Shown here piece after piece: positions 52,431 through 62,500 of a stretch of 64,000 nucleotides of DNA. Position 1 is the first letter of the stretch, and the number at the start of each line of letters is the position of its first letter. The stretch covers positions 124,001 to 188,000 of the forward strand of contig CALSQY010000004.1 of assembly GCA_943788615.1 (NCBI GenBank), given 5' to 3'. This stretch comes from UBA4465 sp002292365. GTDB taxonomy: Bacteria; Bacteroidota; Bacteroidia; Cytophagales; Cyclobacteriaceae. The notes beneath the pieces were generated by a model. The model did no database searches. It saw only the letters and a list, made by a program, of their open reading frames with translations, and had not been told where the DNA came from. A program made the translations under genes and the position numbers.

Positions 52431-53516
52431 ATGTTGAATACAATTATAATCATAGCTGCAATACTCATTCTGGTAATATTGTTTGCCATATTTAGGGTAT
52501 CATCTCTCGTTGATGTGATCAAAGGAGATTCAAGTACTAAAATTCCTTCATCAAATGGCACACAAGCCAACTTATTGCTTTTATTTCTAATTGTGGGTTT
52601 AGTGGGTGGTTTTTATTATTCCTTTGGAGGATTAGAAGACGATTTTGTGCTACCAGTGGCTTCTAAGCATGGGGTTATTACTGATATGCTATTCTGGTGG
52701 ACGATGGCGATTACGGGTGTCGTATTCATTGTTACGCACATTTTTCTCTTTGGTTTTTCGTGGAAATATCAGCATCGCAAAAATCAAGTGGCTTATTTCT
52801 ATCCGCACAACAATAAATTAGAAATGATTTGGACCATTATTCCTGCTATTGTGCTTGCAGCTCTTGTTTTTACAGGATGGAAAGCCTGGATGGACATTAC
52901 AAGAGAATCGCCAGAAGGTTCGGAAGTAATTGAAATTATGGGATATCAATACGCCTGGTCGGTTAGGTATCCAGGAGCAGACAACGTTTTGGGAGGTTAT
53001 AATTATTTAAAAATTGATGCAACCAATCAAATGGGCATTGATTTCTCTGATCGCGCTTCCTTTGATGATTTTATCCCAAGAGAAATTCACGTTCCCAAAG
53101 GAAAACCCGTCCGTTTTAACATTCGTGCGCGAGATGTGATCCACAGTGTATATCAACCCCATTTTCGTTTACAAATGAATGCGGTACCGGGTATGCCGAC
53201 ACAATTCTGGTTTGAACCCACAAAAACTACGGAAGAGATGCGTACAGAAACCAAAAATCCCGATTTTCAATATGAACTCGTTTGCAATAAAATATGTGGA
53301 CAAGGTCACTTTGCTATGAGGTACATTATTGTAGTGGATGAGCTCGAGGATTATAAGGAATGGTTCAAATCTCAAGAGCCTTGGTTGAAGCAAAATGCAG
53401 ATTATCTCACAGAAGTACCTGCAAAATTAAGAGAAGCGGCGAGTGTTGTGGCAGGGATAGAAAGTCCTGCAGATTTAGCTGCCCCGAACGGTTTAACAGT
53501 TAGTGGTTCCAAATAA
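52431..53516 (+). CDS. coxB: Cytochrome c oxidase subunit II
   Basis: Two to three N-terminal membrane helices, then a periplasmic cupredoxin domain holding the dinuclear CuA centre. The ligands are visible as HSVYQPHFRLQMN (His) and CNKICGQGHFAM (two Cys, His, Met). The residue usually Glu in CxExC is Lys here, which should not matter because its backbone carbonyl is the ligand. No fused cytochrome c domain is present, so electrons come from ActA/ActE or a separate carrier. It has 361 residues. Confidence 0.95.
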   Translation: MLNTIIIIAAILILVILFAIFRVSSLVDVIKGDSSTKIPSSNGTQANLLLLFLIVGLVGGFYYSFGGLEDDFVLPVASKHGVITDMLFWWTMAITGVVFIVTHIFLFGFSWKYQHRKNQVAYFYPHNNKLEMIWTIIPAIVLAALVFTGWKAWMDITRESPEGSEVIEIMGYQYAWSVRYPGADNVLGGYNYLKIDATNQMGIDFSDRASFDDFIPREIHVPKGKPVRFNIRARDVIHSVYQPHFRLQMNAVPGMPTQFWFEPTKTTEEMRTETKNPDFQYELVCNKICGQGHFAMRYIIVVDELEDYKEWFKSQEPWLKQNADYLTEVPAKLREAASVVAGIESPADLAAPNGLTVSGSK

Positions 53517-53523
53517 TTAAAAT

Positions 53524-55374
53524 ATGTCGATTACAGATATTCAAGTTACAGATGAGTTGGTTCATGGCGATGACCATCATGAAGAACATCATGAGCAAAG
53601 TTTTATTTTTAAGTATATTTTTTCAACAGATCACAAAACGATTGCTAAACAGTTTTTGATTACAGGTATTTTTTGGGCGATTCTAGGAGGTGGGCTTTCA
53701 GTTATTTTCCGTTTGCAGCTAGGATTCCCAGATATGGATATGGGTTTCCTTCAGCCTTTTTTAGGAGATTGGATTTCTAACTCGGGTAAACTAGATCCAG
53801 AGTTCTATTTAGCCATGATTACCATGCACGGAACGATCATGGTTTTCTTTGTACTAACGGCGGGCTTAAGTGGAACTTTTAGTAACTATTTGATTCCTCT
53901 ACAACTTGGAGCCCGTGATATGGCCTCTGGATTTATGAATCTACTATCTTATTGGTTCTTCTTCCTCTCTAGTGTGATTATGTTCATATCTATGTTTTTA
54001 TCTACGGGACCTGCAAGTGGTGGATGGACCATATATCCTCCATTAAGTGCCTTGCCACAGGCCATGAGTGGATCAGGAATGGGAATGACCCTCTGGTTGG
54101 TATCTATGGTTTTCTTTATCGCCTCTACCTTATTGGGTGGAATCAATTACATCACTACCGTCATAAATTTAAGAACAGAAGGAATGACCTTCCGCAGAAT
54201 GCCATTGACTATTTGGGCTTTCTTTATCACAGCTGTTTTAGGTCTATTGTCTTTTCCTGTATTAGTAGCTTGTGTATTGCTGCTCGTGTTTGACCGATCT
54301 TTTGGTACAAGTTTTTACCTTTCAGAAATTTTCATTGGAGGAGAGGCACTTCCAAACTTAGGAGGTAGTCCGATTCTATTCCAACATCTATTTTGGTTCC
54401 TAGGTCACCCAGAAGTTTATATAGTGATTTTACCCGCATTAGGTATTACATCGGAAGTCATTTCAACCAACTCTAGAAAGCCCATTTTTGGATATACCGC
54501 TATGATCGGTTCTATCTTAGCGATAGCCTTTTTATCTTTTATTGTATGGGCTCATCATATGTTTATTACAGGGATGAATCCATTTTTGGGGTCTATATTT
54601 ATGTTTCTGACCTTGATCATAGCCATTCCATCTGCTGTGAAGGCTTTCAATTACATAACGACCTTGTGGAAGGGTAATCTTGTTTTCACTCCAGCTATGT
54701 TGTTCTCGATTGGACTCGTATCATTCTTTATATCAGGAGGATTGACGGGCCTTTTCCTTGGTAACGCGGCAATTGATATCAATTTGCATGATACCTATTT
54801 TGTAGTAGCCCATTTTCATCTAGTCATGGGTAGCGCGGCTTTCTTTGGCTTGCTTGCAGGTGTTTATCATTGGTTTCCCAAAATGTTTGGTAGGATGATG
54901 GATGAAAAGCTAGGTTACATCCACTTCTGGCTAACTTTTGTAGGTGTTTATTTAGTGTTTTTCCCCTTACATTATATTGGTATCGCGGGCTTTCCTAGAA
55001 GATATTACTCATTCACTAATTTTGATGCTTTTAGTTCATTTTTAGATTTAAATTCATTTGTAACGGTAGCTGCTATCATTACTTTTGGTGCTCAATTCAT
55101 CTTCTTATTTAACTTTTTCTATAATATTTTTAAAGGTAAAAAAGCACCGCTCAATCCATGGAACTCTAATACTTTAGAGTGGACGACCCCAAGAGTTCCG
55201 GAACATGGTAATTGGCCTGGAGAGATTCCTAAAGTTTATCGATGGCCATATGATTATTCCAAGCCAGGCGCAAAGGATGATTTTATTCCCCAAACAGTGC
55301 CTTATCACCAGACTAAAGAATCGAATACTGATTTTGAGAACGAAGAGAGTAAAAAAGAGCAATCAGCTTCTTAA
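53524..55374 (+). CDS. coxA: Cytochrome c oxidase subunit I
   Basis: Catalytic heme-copper subunit with 12 helices. CuB and the His-Tyr pair are in FWFLGHPEVYIVILPALG, with WAHHMF after it. The heme ligands are in TMHGTIMVFFV (first histidine) and NLHDTYFVVAHFHLVMGSAA. A histidine-rich N-terminal extension (HGDDHHEEHHEQS) is unusual but common in this phylum. It has 616 residues. Confidence 0.96.
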   Translation: MSITDIQVTDELVHGDDHHEEHHEQSFIFKYIFSTDHKTIAKQFLITGIFWAILGGGLSVIFRLQLGFPDMDMGFLQPFLGDWISNSGKLDPEFYLAMITMHGTIMVFFVLTAGLSGTFSNYLIPLQLGARDMASGFMNLLSYWFFFLSSVIMFISMFLSTGPASGGWTIYPPLSALPQAMSGSGMGMTLWLVSMVFFIASTLLGGINYITTVINLRTEGMTFRRMPLTIWAFFITAVLGLLSFPVLVACVLLLVFDRSFGTSFYLSEIFIGGEALPNLGGSPILFQHLFWFLGHPEVYIVILPALGITSEVISTNSRKPIFGYTAMIGSILAIAFLSFIVWAHHMFITGMNPFLGSIFMFLTLIIAIPSAVKAFNYITTLWKGNLVFTPAMLFSIGLVSFFISGGLTGLFLGNAAIDINLHDTYFVVAHFHLVMGSAAFFGLLAGVYHWFPKMFGRMMDEKLGYIHFWLTFVGVYLVFFPLHYIGIAGFPRRYYSFTNFDAFSSFLDLNSFVTVAAIITFGAQFIFLFNFFYNIFKGKKAPLNPWNSNTLEWTTPRVPEHGNWPGEIPKVYRWPYDYSKPGAKDDFIPQTVPYHQTKESNTDFENEESKKEQSAS

Positions 55375-55394
55375 CACTTTAGTTAAAATCAACA

Positions 55395-56285
55395 ATGAAT
55401 AATTTAGAGATAAGCAATATAGGTTTAGTAGCTATTAAGCTGAAAGCGTACTATGAGTTATTAAAACCAAGGTTATCTTTTCTTGTCGCATTTTCTGCAG
55501 CATTTGGTTTTTTGCTAGGTGCAGAAGGTACGCCTGATTTATTTCTTTTATTGATGCTTAGTTTGGGATCATTTCTTATATCTGGTGCAGCAGTAACTAT
55601 CAATCAGGTTATCGAACGGAATTTAGATATCTTAATGAAGCGAACTTCAGGACGTCCAATACCTACCTCTAAAATAAGCCATTTTGAAGCCACGATATAT
55701 AGTGTAGTAGTATTTTCTGGGGGGATTACTTTGGTGGCTTACTGTACCAATATGTATGCGGCGCTGTTGGCTACAAGTTCTTTGATTATTTATGCCTTTG
55801 TGTATACGCCCTTAAAAAGGGTAGGTCCCGTAGCTGTTTTTGTTGGAGCCATACCCGGTGCGTTGCCTCCTTTAATAGGATGGGTTGCCGCAACGGGTAC
55901 GCTTACTTATGAAGCATGGATTATTTTTGGTATCCAGTTTATTTGGCAGTTTCCTCATTTTTGGGCTATAGCTTGGGTTTCTGATGATGATTATAAGAAA
56001 GCAGGTTTTAAGTTATTGCCTAGTGGCGGCAAAAAAGACCTCAACACGGCGATTAATATCATGGTCTACACCCTTTTCCTATTGCCGTTGGGATTACTTC
56101 CCACTTATTTCGGTTTAACGGGATTGAACAGTGGTATCATCGCTACTTGTTGTGGTGCTTTATTTTTAGCACAGACATTCCAATTAATGAAAGATAATTC
56201 ACATAAATCTGCTTTAAGAATTATGTTTAGCTCATTTATTTATCTACCAATAGTTCAGATATCATACTTACTTGATAAATTATAA
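55395..56285 (+). CDS. ctaB: Protoheme IX farnesyltransferase (heme O synthase)
   Basis: UbiA-type prenyltransferase adding farnesyl to heme b for the oxidase. The first prenyl-diphosphate motif is NQVIERNLDILMKRTSGRP, and the second region has VSDDDYKKAGFKLLP. About 9 membrane helices, 296 residues. It is placed between coxA and the subunit III genes. A heme A synthase (ctaA) is not in the window, so the final heme (a or o) cannot be inferred. Confidence 0.95.
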   Translation: MNNLEISNIGLVAIKLKAYYELLKPRLSFLVAFSAAFGFLLGAEGTPDLFLLLMLSLGSFLISGAAVTINQVIERNLDILMKRTSGRPIPTSKISHFEATIYSVVVFSGGITLVAYCTNMYAALLATSSLIIYAFVYTPLKRVGPVAVFVGAIPGALPPLIGWVAATGTLTYEAWIIFGIQFIWQFPHFWAIAWVSDDDYKKAGFKLLPSGGKKDLNTAINIMVYTLFLLPLGLLPTYFGLTGLNSGIIATCCGALFLAQTFQLMKDNSHKSALRIMFSSFIYLPIVQISYLLDKL

Positions 56286-56869
56286 TGGAGAATACAACGG
56301 TCATTTTCGCAAATAGAAATTTCAAATTAAAATCAGTTAATGCTAAGAAATTTGCTTTATGGCTGTTCATTGTCTCTATATGTATGCTTTTTGCAGGTTT
56401 GACTAGTGCTTACATTGTAAAAAAATCTGATGGGAGATGGTTACAATTTGATATGCCTGATATGTTTTTGTATTCTACCTTGGTGCTTGTTTTAAGTAGC
56501 ATTGCTATGCATTGGACCTATTTAAAAGCAAAAGACAACTCACTTAAAGAGGTGAAGATTGGAATTACTGCGACGGCTGCGATAGCTATGGTCTTTTTTT
56601 ATATGCAATATTTATCATGGGTCAAATTAGTGTCTCAAGATATTTTTTTAGTAGGGAACCCTTCGGGATCCTTTGTCTATATATTTTCAGGACTACATTT
56701 AGCTCATCTAATAGGGGGTTTGGTGTTTTTATTAGTAGTTTTTTTAGATACGATGAATTACAAAGTTCACTCTAAAAGTATGTTAGCCATTGAAATGTGT
56801 ACAACCTACTGGCATTTTCTTGGTGGACTGTGGATTTATTTGTATCTTTTTTTGGTAATGAATAATTAA
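56285..56869 (+). CDS. Cytochrome c oxidase subunit III-like protein, short form
   Basis: Heme-copper oxidase subunit III family, 194 residues and about 5 helices. The hallmark block is FVYIFSGLHLAHLIGGLVFL and the C-terminal TTYWHFLGGLWIYLYLFLV. The start overlaps the ctaB stop by 1 base. It is paired with a second subunit III gene directly downstream. Two such genes in tandem are usual in Bacteroidota cox clusters. Confidence 0.92.
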   Translation: MENTTVIFANRNFKLKSVNAKKFALWLFIVSICMLFAGLTSAYIVKKSDGRWLQFDMPDMFLYSTLVLVLSSIAMHWTYLKAKDNSLKEVKIGITATAAIAMVFFYMQYLSWVKLVSQDIFLVGNPSGSFVYIFSGLHLAHLIGGLVFLLVVFLDTMNYKVHSKSMLAIEMCTTYWHFLGGLWIYLYLFLVMNN

Positions 56870-56878
56870 TCATCAATT

Positions 56879-57625
56879 ATGTCAAGTACAGCAATAGAAA
56901 TTGAAGAAAAGAAAGATTTATGGGGTGGCGGTGTGTCACCGATGAATGTAAGTTATGGAAAACTAATGATGTGGTTTTTCTTGCTTTCGGATGCATTTAC
57001 TTTTTCTGCTTTACTCATCACTTACGGTCTTATCCGGTTTAGCCATCCTGCATTTGACGGTGCCATTGACGATTTCGTTTTTTCTCAAGAATACTGGCCT
57101 GTTCCAGAAGTTGTTTTTGAGGCAGTTCCTTTCCTACATGGGGTACATTTACCTTTGATTTTTGTAGGGCTCATGACATTTGTGCTTATTTTAAGTAGTG
57201 TAACCATGGTTTTAGCTGTGGAAGCGGGAGAAAGAATGGATCGAAAAGGGGTAGAGAAGTGGATGCTATGGACGCTGCTGGGAGGTATTGCTTTTTTAAG
57301 TTGTCAAGCTTGGGAATGGAGTCATTTTATTACGGGAACGGATATGGGATCTAAACTTCTTGATGGGCGTATTTTTCATGGAGCAAATTTGACCATGAAT
57401 GAATATGGACCTCCGAACTTCGCAGCCTTATTTTTCTTCATAACAGGCTTTCATGGCTTTCATGTTTTTAGCGGTGTTATGCTCAACTTTATGGTGTTCT
57501 TTCAAACCGTTACTGGCAAACTTGAGCGCACTGGACATTATGAAATGATTGAAAAAGTAGGTCTTTATTGGCATTTTGTTGATCTAGTTTGGGTATTTGT
57601 TTTTACCTTTTTTTATCTGGTTTGA
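56879..57625 (+). CDS. coxC: Cytochrome c oxidase subunit III
   Basis: Second subunit III, 248 residues with about 6-7 helices. It contains SCQAWEWSHFI and the terminal FHGFHVFSGVMLNFMVF and GLYWHFVDLVWVFVFTF blocks. A long loop between helices (about residues 60-85) has no counterpart in the short form. Subunit III stabilises the proton-pumping core. It is 9 bases after the short-form gene. Confidence 0.94.
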   Translation: MSSTAIEIEEKKDLWGGGVSPMNVSYGKLMMWFFLLSDAFTFSALLITYGLIRFSHPAFDGAIDDFVFSQEYWPVPEVVFEAVPFLHGVHLPLIFVGLMTFVLILSSVTMVLAVEAGERMDRKGVEKWMLWTLLGGIAFLSCQAWEWSHFITGTDMGSKLLDGRIFHGANLTMNEYGPPNFAALFFFITGFHGFHVFSGVMLNFMVFFQTVTGKLERTGHYEMIEKVGLYWHFVDLVWVFVFTFFYLV

Positions 57626-57653
57626 CTTTTCAAAATTTTAAAATAAATTAAAC

Positions 57654-57980
57654 ATGCAACAGAATACACCTATTGATGTTAAGCCTATAGACAAGGATAA
57701 AGTAAAAATGTTTTTGCGGGTCACCTTGTATCTTTTTGTAATTACAGTATTTGAATTTGCCATAGCCTTTACAGTCCCGCATGAATATAAATGGGTAAGG
57801 ATTTTTATTTTTGTAGCCTTAACTATTGTTAAAGCCTATTATATCATGTCGGAATTTATGCATTTAGGTCATGAGAAAGGAGCACTGAAGATGTCAATAT
57901 TGTTCCCATTATTGTTTGTGGCGTTCTTATTATTTATTCTATTATTCCAAGCGGATGCCATTTTTCAAGCAGTATATTAA
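57654..57980 (+). CDS. coxD: Cytochrome c oxidase subunit IV
   Basis: Small 108-residue membrane protein with three helices (LYLFVITVFEFAIAFTV, FIFVALTIVKAYYIMSEFMH, LLFVAFLLFILLFQ). It is the prokaryotic subunit IV of caa3/aa3 oxidases, recognised by the KAYYIMSEFMHLGHEKG loop. The next gene begins directly on the base after its stop. Confidence 0.9.
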   Translation: MQQNTPIDVKPIDKDKVKMFLRVTLYLFVITVFEFAIAFTVPHEYKWVRIFIFVALTIVKAYYIMSEFMHLGHEKGALKMSILFPLLFVAFLLFILLFQADAIFQAVY

Positions 57981-58388
57981 TTGAAGAAAATATTAAAGTT
58001 TTTTATCCTAATTCTCGTCTTCGGTTTACCCGTTAGTTGGTATTTGTTTCTTCAAGTATTTGGCCAAAATCAGTTTCAATTATTTCCTGTGGGTAACGTT
58101 AAGGAAACGTGCAACTTGAAATCGACCTCTTTATATATTCTTGACACTGGTCTAGTACATGATGAAAAGCTACAACTTCAACGATTGATGATTCAACTTA
58201 AAGACAATAATTGGTCGTATGATTTTTACACCTCTAAGGAAGATTGTTTCGGAGAATTCAATACTTATCCTTTAATACTCGTTGGGGATAACCGTGAGAT
58301 CATAGGATATTATGAATTAAGCATTGAAGAAGTAGATAGAGTTTTAGTTGAATTTGATTTGCTTAATCATTTACGAGAGATATTATGA
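57981..58388 (+). CDS. SCO-like protein lacking the copper-binding motif (tentative)
   Basis: 135-residue protein with one N-terminal membrane anchor (FFILILVFGLPVSWYLFLQ), then the stretch VFGQNQFQLFPVGN. In Bacteroidota cox clusters I recall a SCO/SenC copper chaperone at this place, with a similar anchor. Here the thioredoxin-like part is only about 100 residues (LYILDTG to YPLILVGDNREIIGYYE), and the CxxxC motif and distal His are absent; only two lone cysteines remain. The start must be TTG at 57981, since the TAA of coxD precedes it. The identity is an inference from position and anchor. Confidence 0.6.
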   Translation: MKKILKFFILILVFGLPVSWYLFLQVFGQNQFQLFPVGNVKETCNLKSTSLYILDTGLVHDEKLQLQRLMIQLKDNNWSYDFYTSKEDCFGEFNTYPLILVGDNREIIGYYELSIEEVDRVLVEFDLLNHLREIL

Positions 58389-58954
58389 ACAATAAAAATT
58401 ATTTAGTTTTAATAAGAGTTATTTCTGTCGTCGTTCCATTATTGGTGGCCTTCTTATTATTTTTTCCGGCTAAATTAAATCTGGGTAATTGGGTTTATCA
58501 TATACCGGCTTTCAATGCGTTGTTGAATACGGCGACGAGCATCTTACTTATTTCCGCCATCATAGCTATCAAAAGTAAAAACGTCAAGTGGCATCAGACT
58601 TTAATGACTTCTGGCTTCAGTTTAGGGGCGATTTTTTTGTTAGCTTATGTGTTATATCATTCCTCTGCCACTACGACTATCTTTGGAGATGTCAATGGAG
58701 ATGGTATGCTATCTGATGCTGAACGTAGCCTTGTAAGCATAAGTAGGCCCTTCTATGTAGGTATATTGATATCCCATATAGCTTTATCGGTAATCGTCAT
58801 ACCTCTTGTTTTGACTTCTTTCTTTTATTCTCTCAACGCAAGAATCGAAGAGCATAAAAAAATAGTTAAATTTACTTTTCCTATTTGGCTCTATGTTTCT
58901 ATTACGGGTGTAATCGTATATTTGATGGTAAGCCCTTATTATATGCACGGATGA
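58385..58954 (+). CDS. DUF420 membrane protein with EF-hand-like insert
   Basis: Five-helix membrane protein of the DUF420 (YozB/CtaM-like) family, thought to help cytochrome oxidase assembly. It has 189 residues and typical blocks VYHIPAFNALLNTATSILL and SHIALSVIVIPLVL. The loop between the third and fourth helices contains DVNGDGMLSDAE (residues 102-113), which matches a canonical 12-residue EF-hand calcium loop (D-x-N-x-D-G-x-L-x-x-x-E). The start overlaps the upstream gene by ATGA. Confidence 0.88.
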   Translation: MNNKNYLVLIRVISVVVPLLVAFLLFFPAKLNLGNWVYHIPAFNALLNTATSILLISAIIAIKSKNVKWHQTLMTSGFSLGAIFLLAYVLYHSSATTTIFGDVNGDGMLSDAERSLVSISRPFYVGILISHIALSVIVIPLVLTSFFYSLNARIEEHKKIVKFTFPIWLYVSITGVIVYLMVSPYYMHG

Positions 58955-59205
58955 AAGTGAAGAGATTCTTACTACTTGTCTTGGGTCTTCTAAACATCCA
59001 AATAATTAATGCCCAATGTGTGATGTGTCGAACACAGGTGGTTAATAACGTGAGTCATGGAGATGTGGACTTGGCAGGAGGCCTTAATTCAGGTATCATT
59101 TACTTATTTTCGGCACCCTATCTATTATTTCTGTTAGTCTTTGTCTTGTGGTATAAGTTCTTTTATTTACATGGTAAAAAAAACAAGATCATCAGCCATT
59201 TTTAA
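58951..59205 (+). CDS. Small membrane protein of the cox cluster
   Basis: 84 residues. A signal-like start (MKVKRFLLLVLGLLNIQIIN) is followed by AQCVMCRTQVVNNVSHGD and one membrane helix (IIYLFSAPYLLFLLVFVLWY). Cysteines in CVMC could bind metal, and the location among oxidase-assembly genes suggests a role in cofactor delivery. I cannot name the family. I chose the ATG at 58951, since upstream codons overlap the end of the DUF420 gene. Confidence 0.75.
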   Translation: MKVKRFLLLVLGLLNIQIINAQCVMCRTQVVNNVSHGDVDLAGGLNSGIIYLFSAPYLLFLLVFVLWYKFFYLHGKKNKIISHF

Positions 59206-59557
59206 TGGATACTGTCCAAGGTGTAGGGACGGAAATATATTCAAAACTGCTGTTTTTACTTTTAATAATTTCACAAAAATGAATCCACGTTGCCCTAGTT
59301 GTAACTTGGATTACGAAGTGGAGCCTGGTTTTTTTTATGGGGCTCTCTATATTAGTTACATATTCTCTGTAGGAATATTCTCTGCCGTTACCATTATTTT
59401 ATTTGTCTTTTTTGATGACCCCGAATCAAAAGTTTATATCGGAACGGTGATTTTTCTCTCCATTATTCTCTATCCGTTCAATTATCGATTTTCAAGGATC
59501 ATATACCTTCATCTGTTTGGTAGAGTGAAATATGATGCAGCATTAAGAGCTAGTTAG
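59171..59557 (+). CDS. DUF983 zinc-ribbon membrane protein
   Basis: 128-residue protein. A zinc ribbon, NGYCPRCRDGNIF with a later RCPSCNLDYEVEPGFFYGA, is followed by two membrane helices (YISYIFSVGIFSAVTIILFV and VIFLSIILYPFNY). DUF983 proteins are common next to oxidase genes, but their role is unknown. The ATG at 59171 starts 35 bases inside the preceding gene. Confidence 0.88.
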   Translation: MVKKTRSSAIFNGYCPRCRDGNIFKTAVFTFNNFTKMNPRCPSCNLDYEVEPGFFYGALYISYIFSVGIFSAVTIILFVFFDDPESKVYIGTVIFLSIILYPFNYRFSRIIYLHLFGRVKYDAALRAS

Positions 59558-59583
59558 TCTCGTTTCCTTTAATTTAGTCGTAG

Positions 59584-62500
59584 ATGCGCTTACGATTAAT
59601 CAAAATAATTGTTTTATGGTTCTTTAGTGCCGGTGTAATAGCTTATTGGCTAAATATGAGTAGAGAGGGTCAGGTTGCTCTTGAAATTAATAATAAGGTT
59701 TCCTCCATCATTAGCGATCAATTGACGAATCTTCATTTTTTTTTAGATCAATCTATGCATCATAATGGTGCAGATCTACAGCAGTCTTTTAATTCAAATT
59801 ACCCCATCTACGGTTATCGAGATGGAAATCTTATTTTTTGGAATTCCAATGCCTACTTTCCAGCATATGAACGTATCAAGACAGTGGATACTGTTGCTTT
59901 TTTTTCAGATGATAATATCAATGTTATTTGCCTTAGAGTTTCGAAACAGGAAGTTTCCGGGGCCCTGCTAGAACTGTACTCTATAATACCCATTGCTTCA
60001 ACATTTGTTTCTAAAGAGAATCAATCAATTACATTATTTAATAAACAGTTATTTTCAAAATTCGACGTAGACTTCAATACTCAAGGATTCCCGGTCAGTT
60101 ATGATGGCAAAATCTTATTGAAATTATCAGCAACTCCTAACGCTACAGATATTTCTGTCACAAAGTTAATACTTCTCCTCTTCATTGCATTGACGTTATT
60201 TTATACAATTAATTCCTCTTTGAATTTTTTAGCATTAAAATCATCATTGGGTTATCTCGCTGTCCTGGTTGTGTCTTTGTGCCTTTGGATGACCTATTTT
60301 GTTTTGATGACAATGGAGGGAATCGGTTTAATGACATTTCGTGGCTACCAATTAATTCCGGATCTTTTATCTGTCAAAATTGAGCAGTTATTTTTCATTT
60401 TTATATTTTTATTAATCATATTGTTGAAGCTGACTACTGCCTTATTTAAGTCCAAAAAAGTCCTTCAACTGACGATTACTAGATTTAGGTCGTTCACTAT
60501 TGTTTTTTCCTTGTTAAGTTCAATAATTAACGCCCATTTATTGTTTTTTGGAATAGAGTTGATCGCTCATTACAGCCAAGCGAGCCTAGACATTACTAAA
60601 TCGGTGCTATTCAGTAATCATCGGATACTGTATTACATTTTTTTGATGTTGTTATCTTCGTGTTATTTCTTTTTAAATCATCTTTTCTACAAGTTTTTTA
60701 TAAAGACCTATGTTTCTCGGCAGCATTTGGGCTATGTGATGATCCTATTACTAGCCTATTTCATAGGCCCCTTTGGTGATCAATGGTATATCGTATTCCC
60801 TCAGTTAATAGTTTGGGGGATTATGTTTATGACAGGCTGTTCTTTTCAATTGACTAAGTCCAAATTCATCACTCTTTTTTATTTGATGTTGATTGCTGTA
60901 TTCGTAGGAATTCTGAACGTTCGTGTAATCTTGAAATCCCATGCACGTTCAGAATTAGTACAGAAACAAGATTTTGCTCTTAAAATTCAAACAGCAACCG
61001 ATTCGATAGGAGAGTATTATATCAGTAGGCTGTGTGAGAAAATAGTGAAAGATCCAATCATTACTTTAAGATTTAAAAATGAGCTGCTTGCAACAAAGGT
61101 TATCGAAGATCGTATTAGGGAGATTCAAGCTCCTTACCTTGATAAATATGTGATAAAGACCTATTTGTTAGATGATAAAGGTGATTCTTATGGTTATACT
61201 AGAACAGAAGGAATCAATTTTTCTAAAGCAATATTACGGAAGGCAAATACTACATATTATGAGAATATTTATTCTGTGCCCATGATTGAAAATGGGTATC
61301 ATAAGTATTACACGGTGATTCCTTTGATATTTTCAAGCTATAAAGGGGAAATCATTCTAGAATACACTAAAAAGAAGTACTCATCTTCAACGGTTTATTC
61401 CTCCTTCTTCAAGTCTAAAAATAATAGATCTCAAAAAGTTAAAAATTACGATTATGGCATTTATCAAAATGGAATGCTTAGCCATCAATTAGGTAATTAT
61501 AAATTTCCTTTGACACGGGCTGAAGTATGTCCTGATATAAATTTTCAAGGCGAATGTATTCAATGGAATCAGCATTTCTATTTGACAAAAATGCAAGACG
61601 GACGCATGTTAATGGTTGTCTCTAACGCTTATAGTAATTATGCTATTTTCGCAAATATTGCTTTCATTTTTATTCTAGGTTTGTTTTTCTTCGGATCTAT
61701 TTTTTTTATAATGACTAGACTTAGACCCATTGAAATTTTTAGTTTAACTAATAAAATTCAACTTTATGTAGGCCTTGCATTTCTCGTTCCGACCGCTATT
61801 GTCAGTGCGCTTATATTATCTCAATTAACCTCGTCATATCGCGCTGAAATTAACAGAAGCCATCAAAAAAGAGCCGTGAATATTGCTCAAAATTTTAAAC
61901 AAGACTTAGGGTTATTTCTGAATAACAATACCAATAAGTACCAACTGATTCAAAAAATTATAGAAATAGCAAATTTTTCTAGAAGTGATATTATCCTTTA
62001 TGGAGCGAAAGGCCAGATGTTGGCATCAAGTAATGAGGATATTTTTGATCAAAATATTTTATCAAAAAAAATACATCCCATGGCATATGAGCATATTATT
62101 GATGGACGAGGCCAAACAAAGATCATTGAGGAAACCTTAGCAGGTGTGAAATTTAAAACAGTATATGTGGCCGTTTATGGAGATCAAATAAACCAATTAA
62201 TGGGGGTTATTGCGCTCCCATTTTTCGATTCCAAAAATCATGTAAATGCTCAACAAATTGAGGTATTCAATAATTTCATGGTGTTTTTTACTTCTATATT
62301 CATCTTGACGCTCTTGGTTGGTAATTATGGAATGAAGGGAATTATCAAGCCTATTAAGATGATTGCTGAACGTATGAGAAGAACTCAATTTATGTCAGAA
62401 GAGATTGCACCATTGATATATAAAGAAAAGGACGAAATTGGCATGCTAGTCTTTGAATACAATCAAATGTTGGCTAAGTTGGATCAGAGTAAAAATGAAT

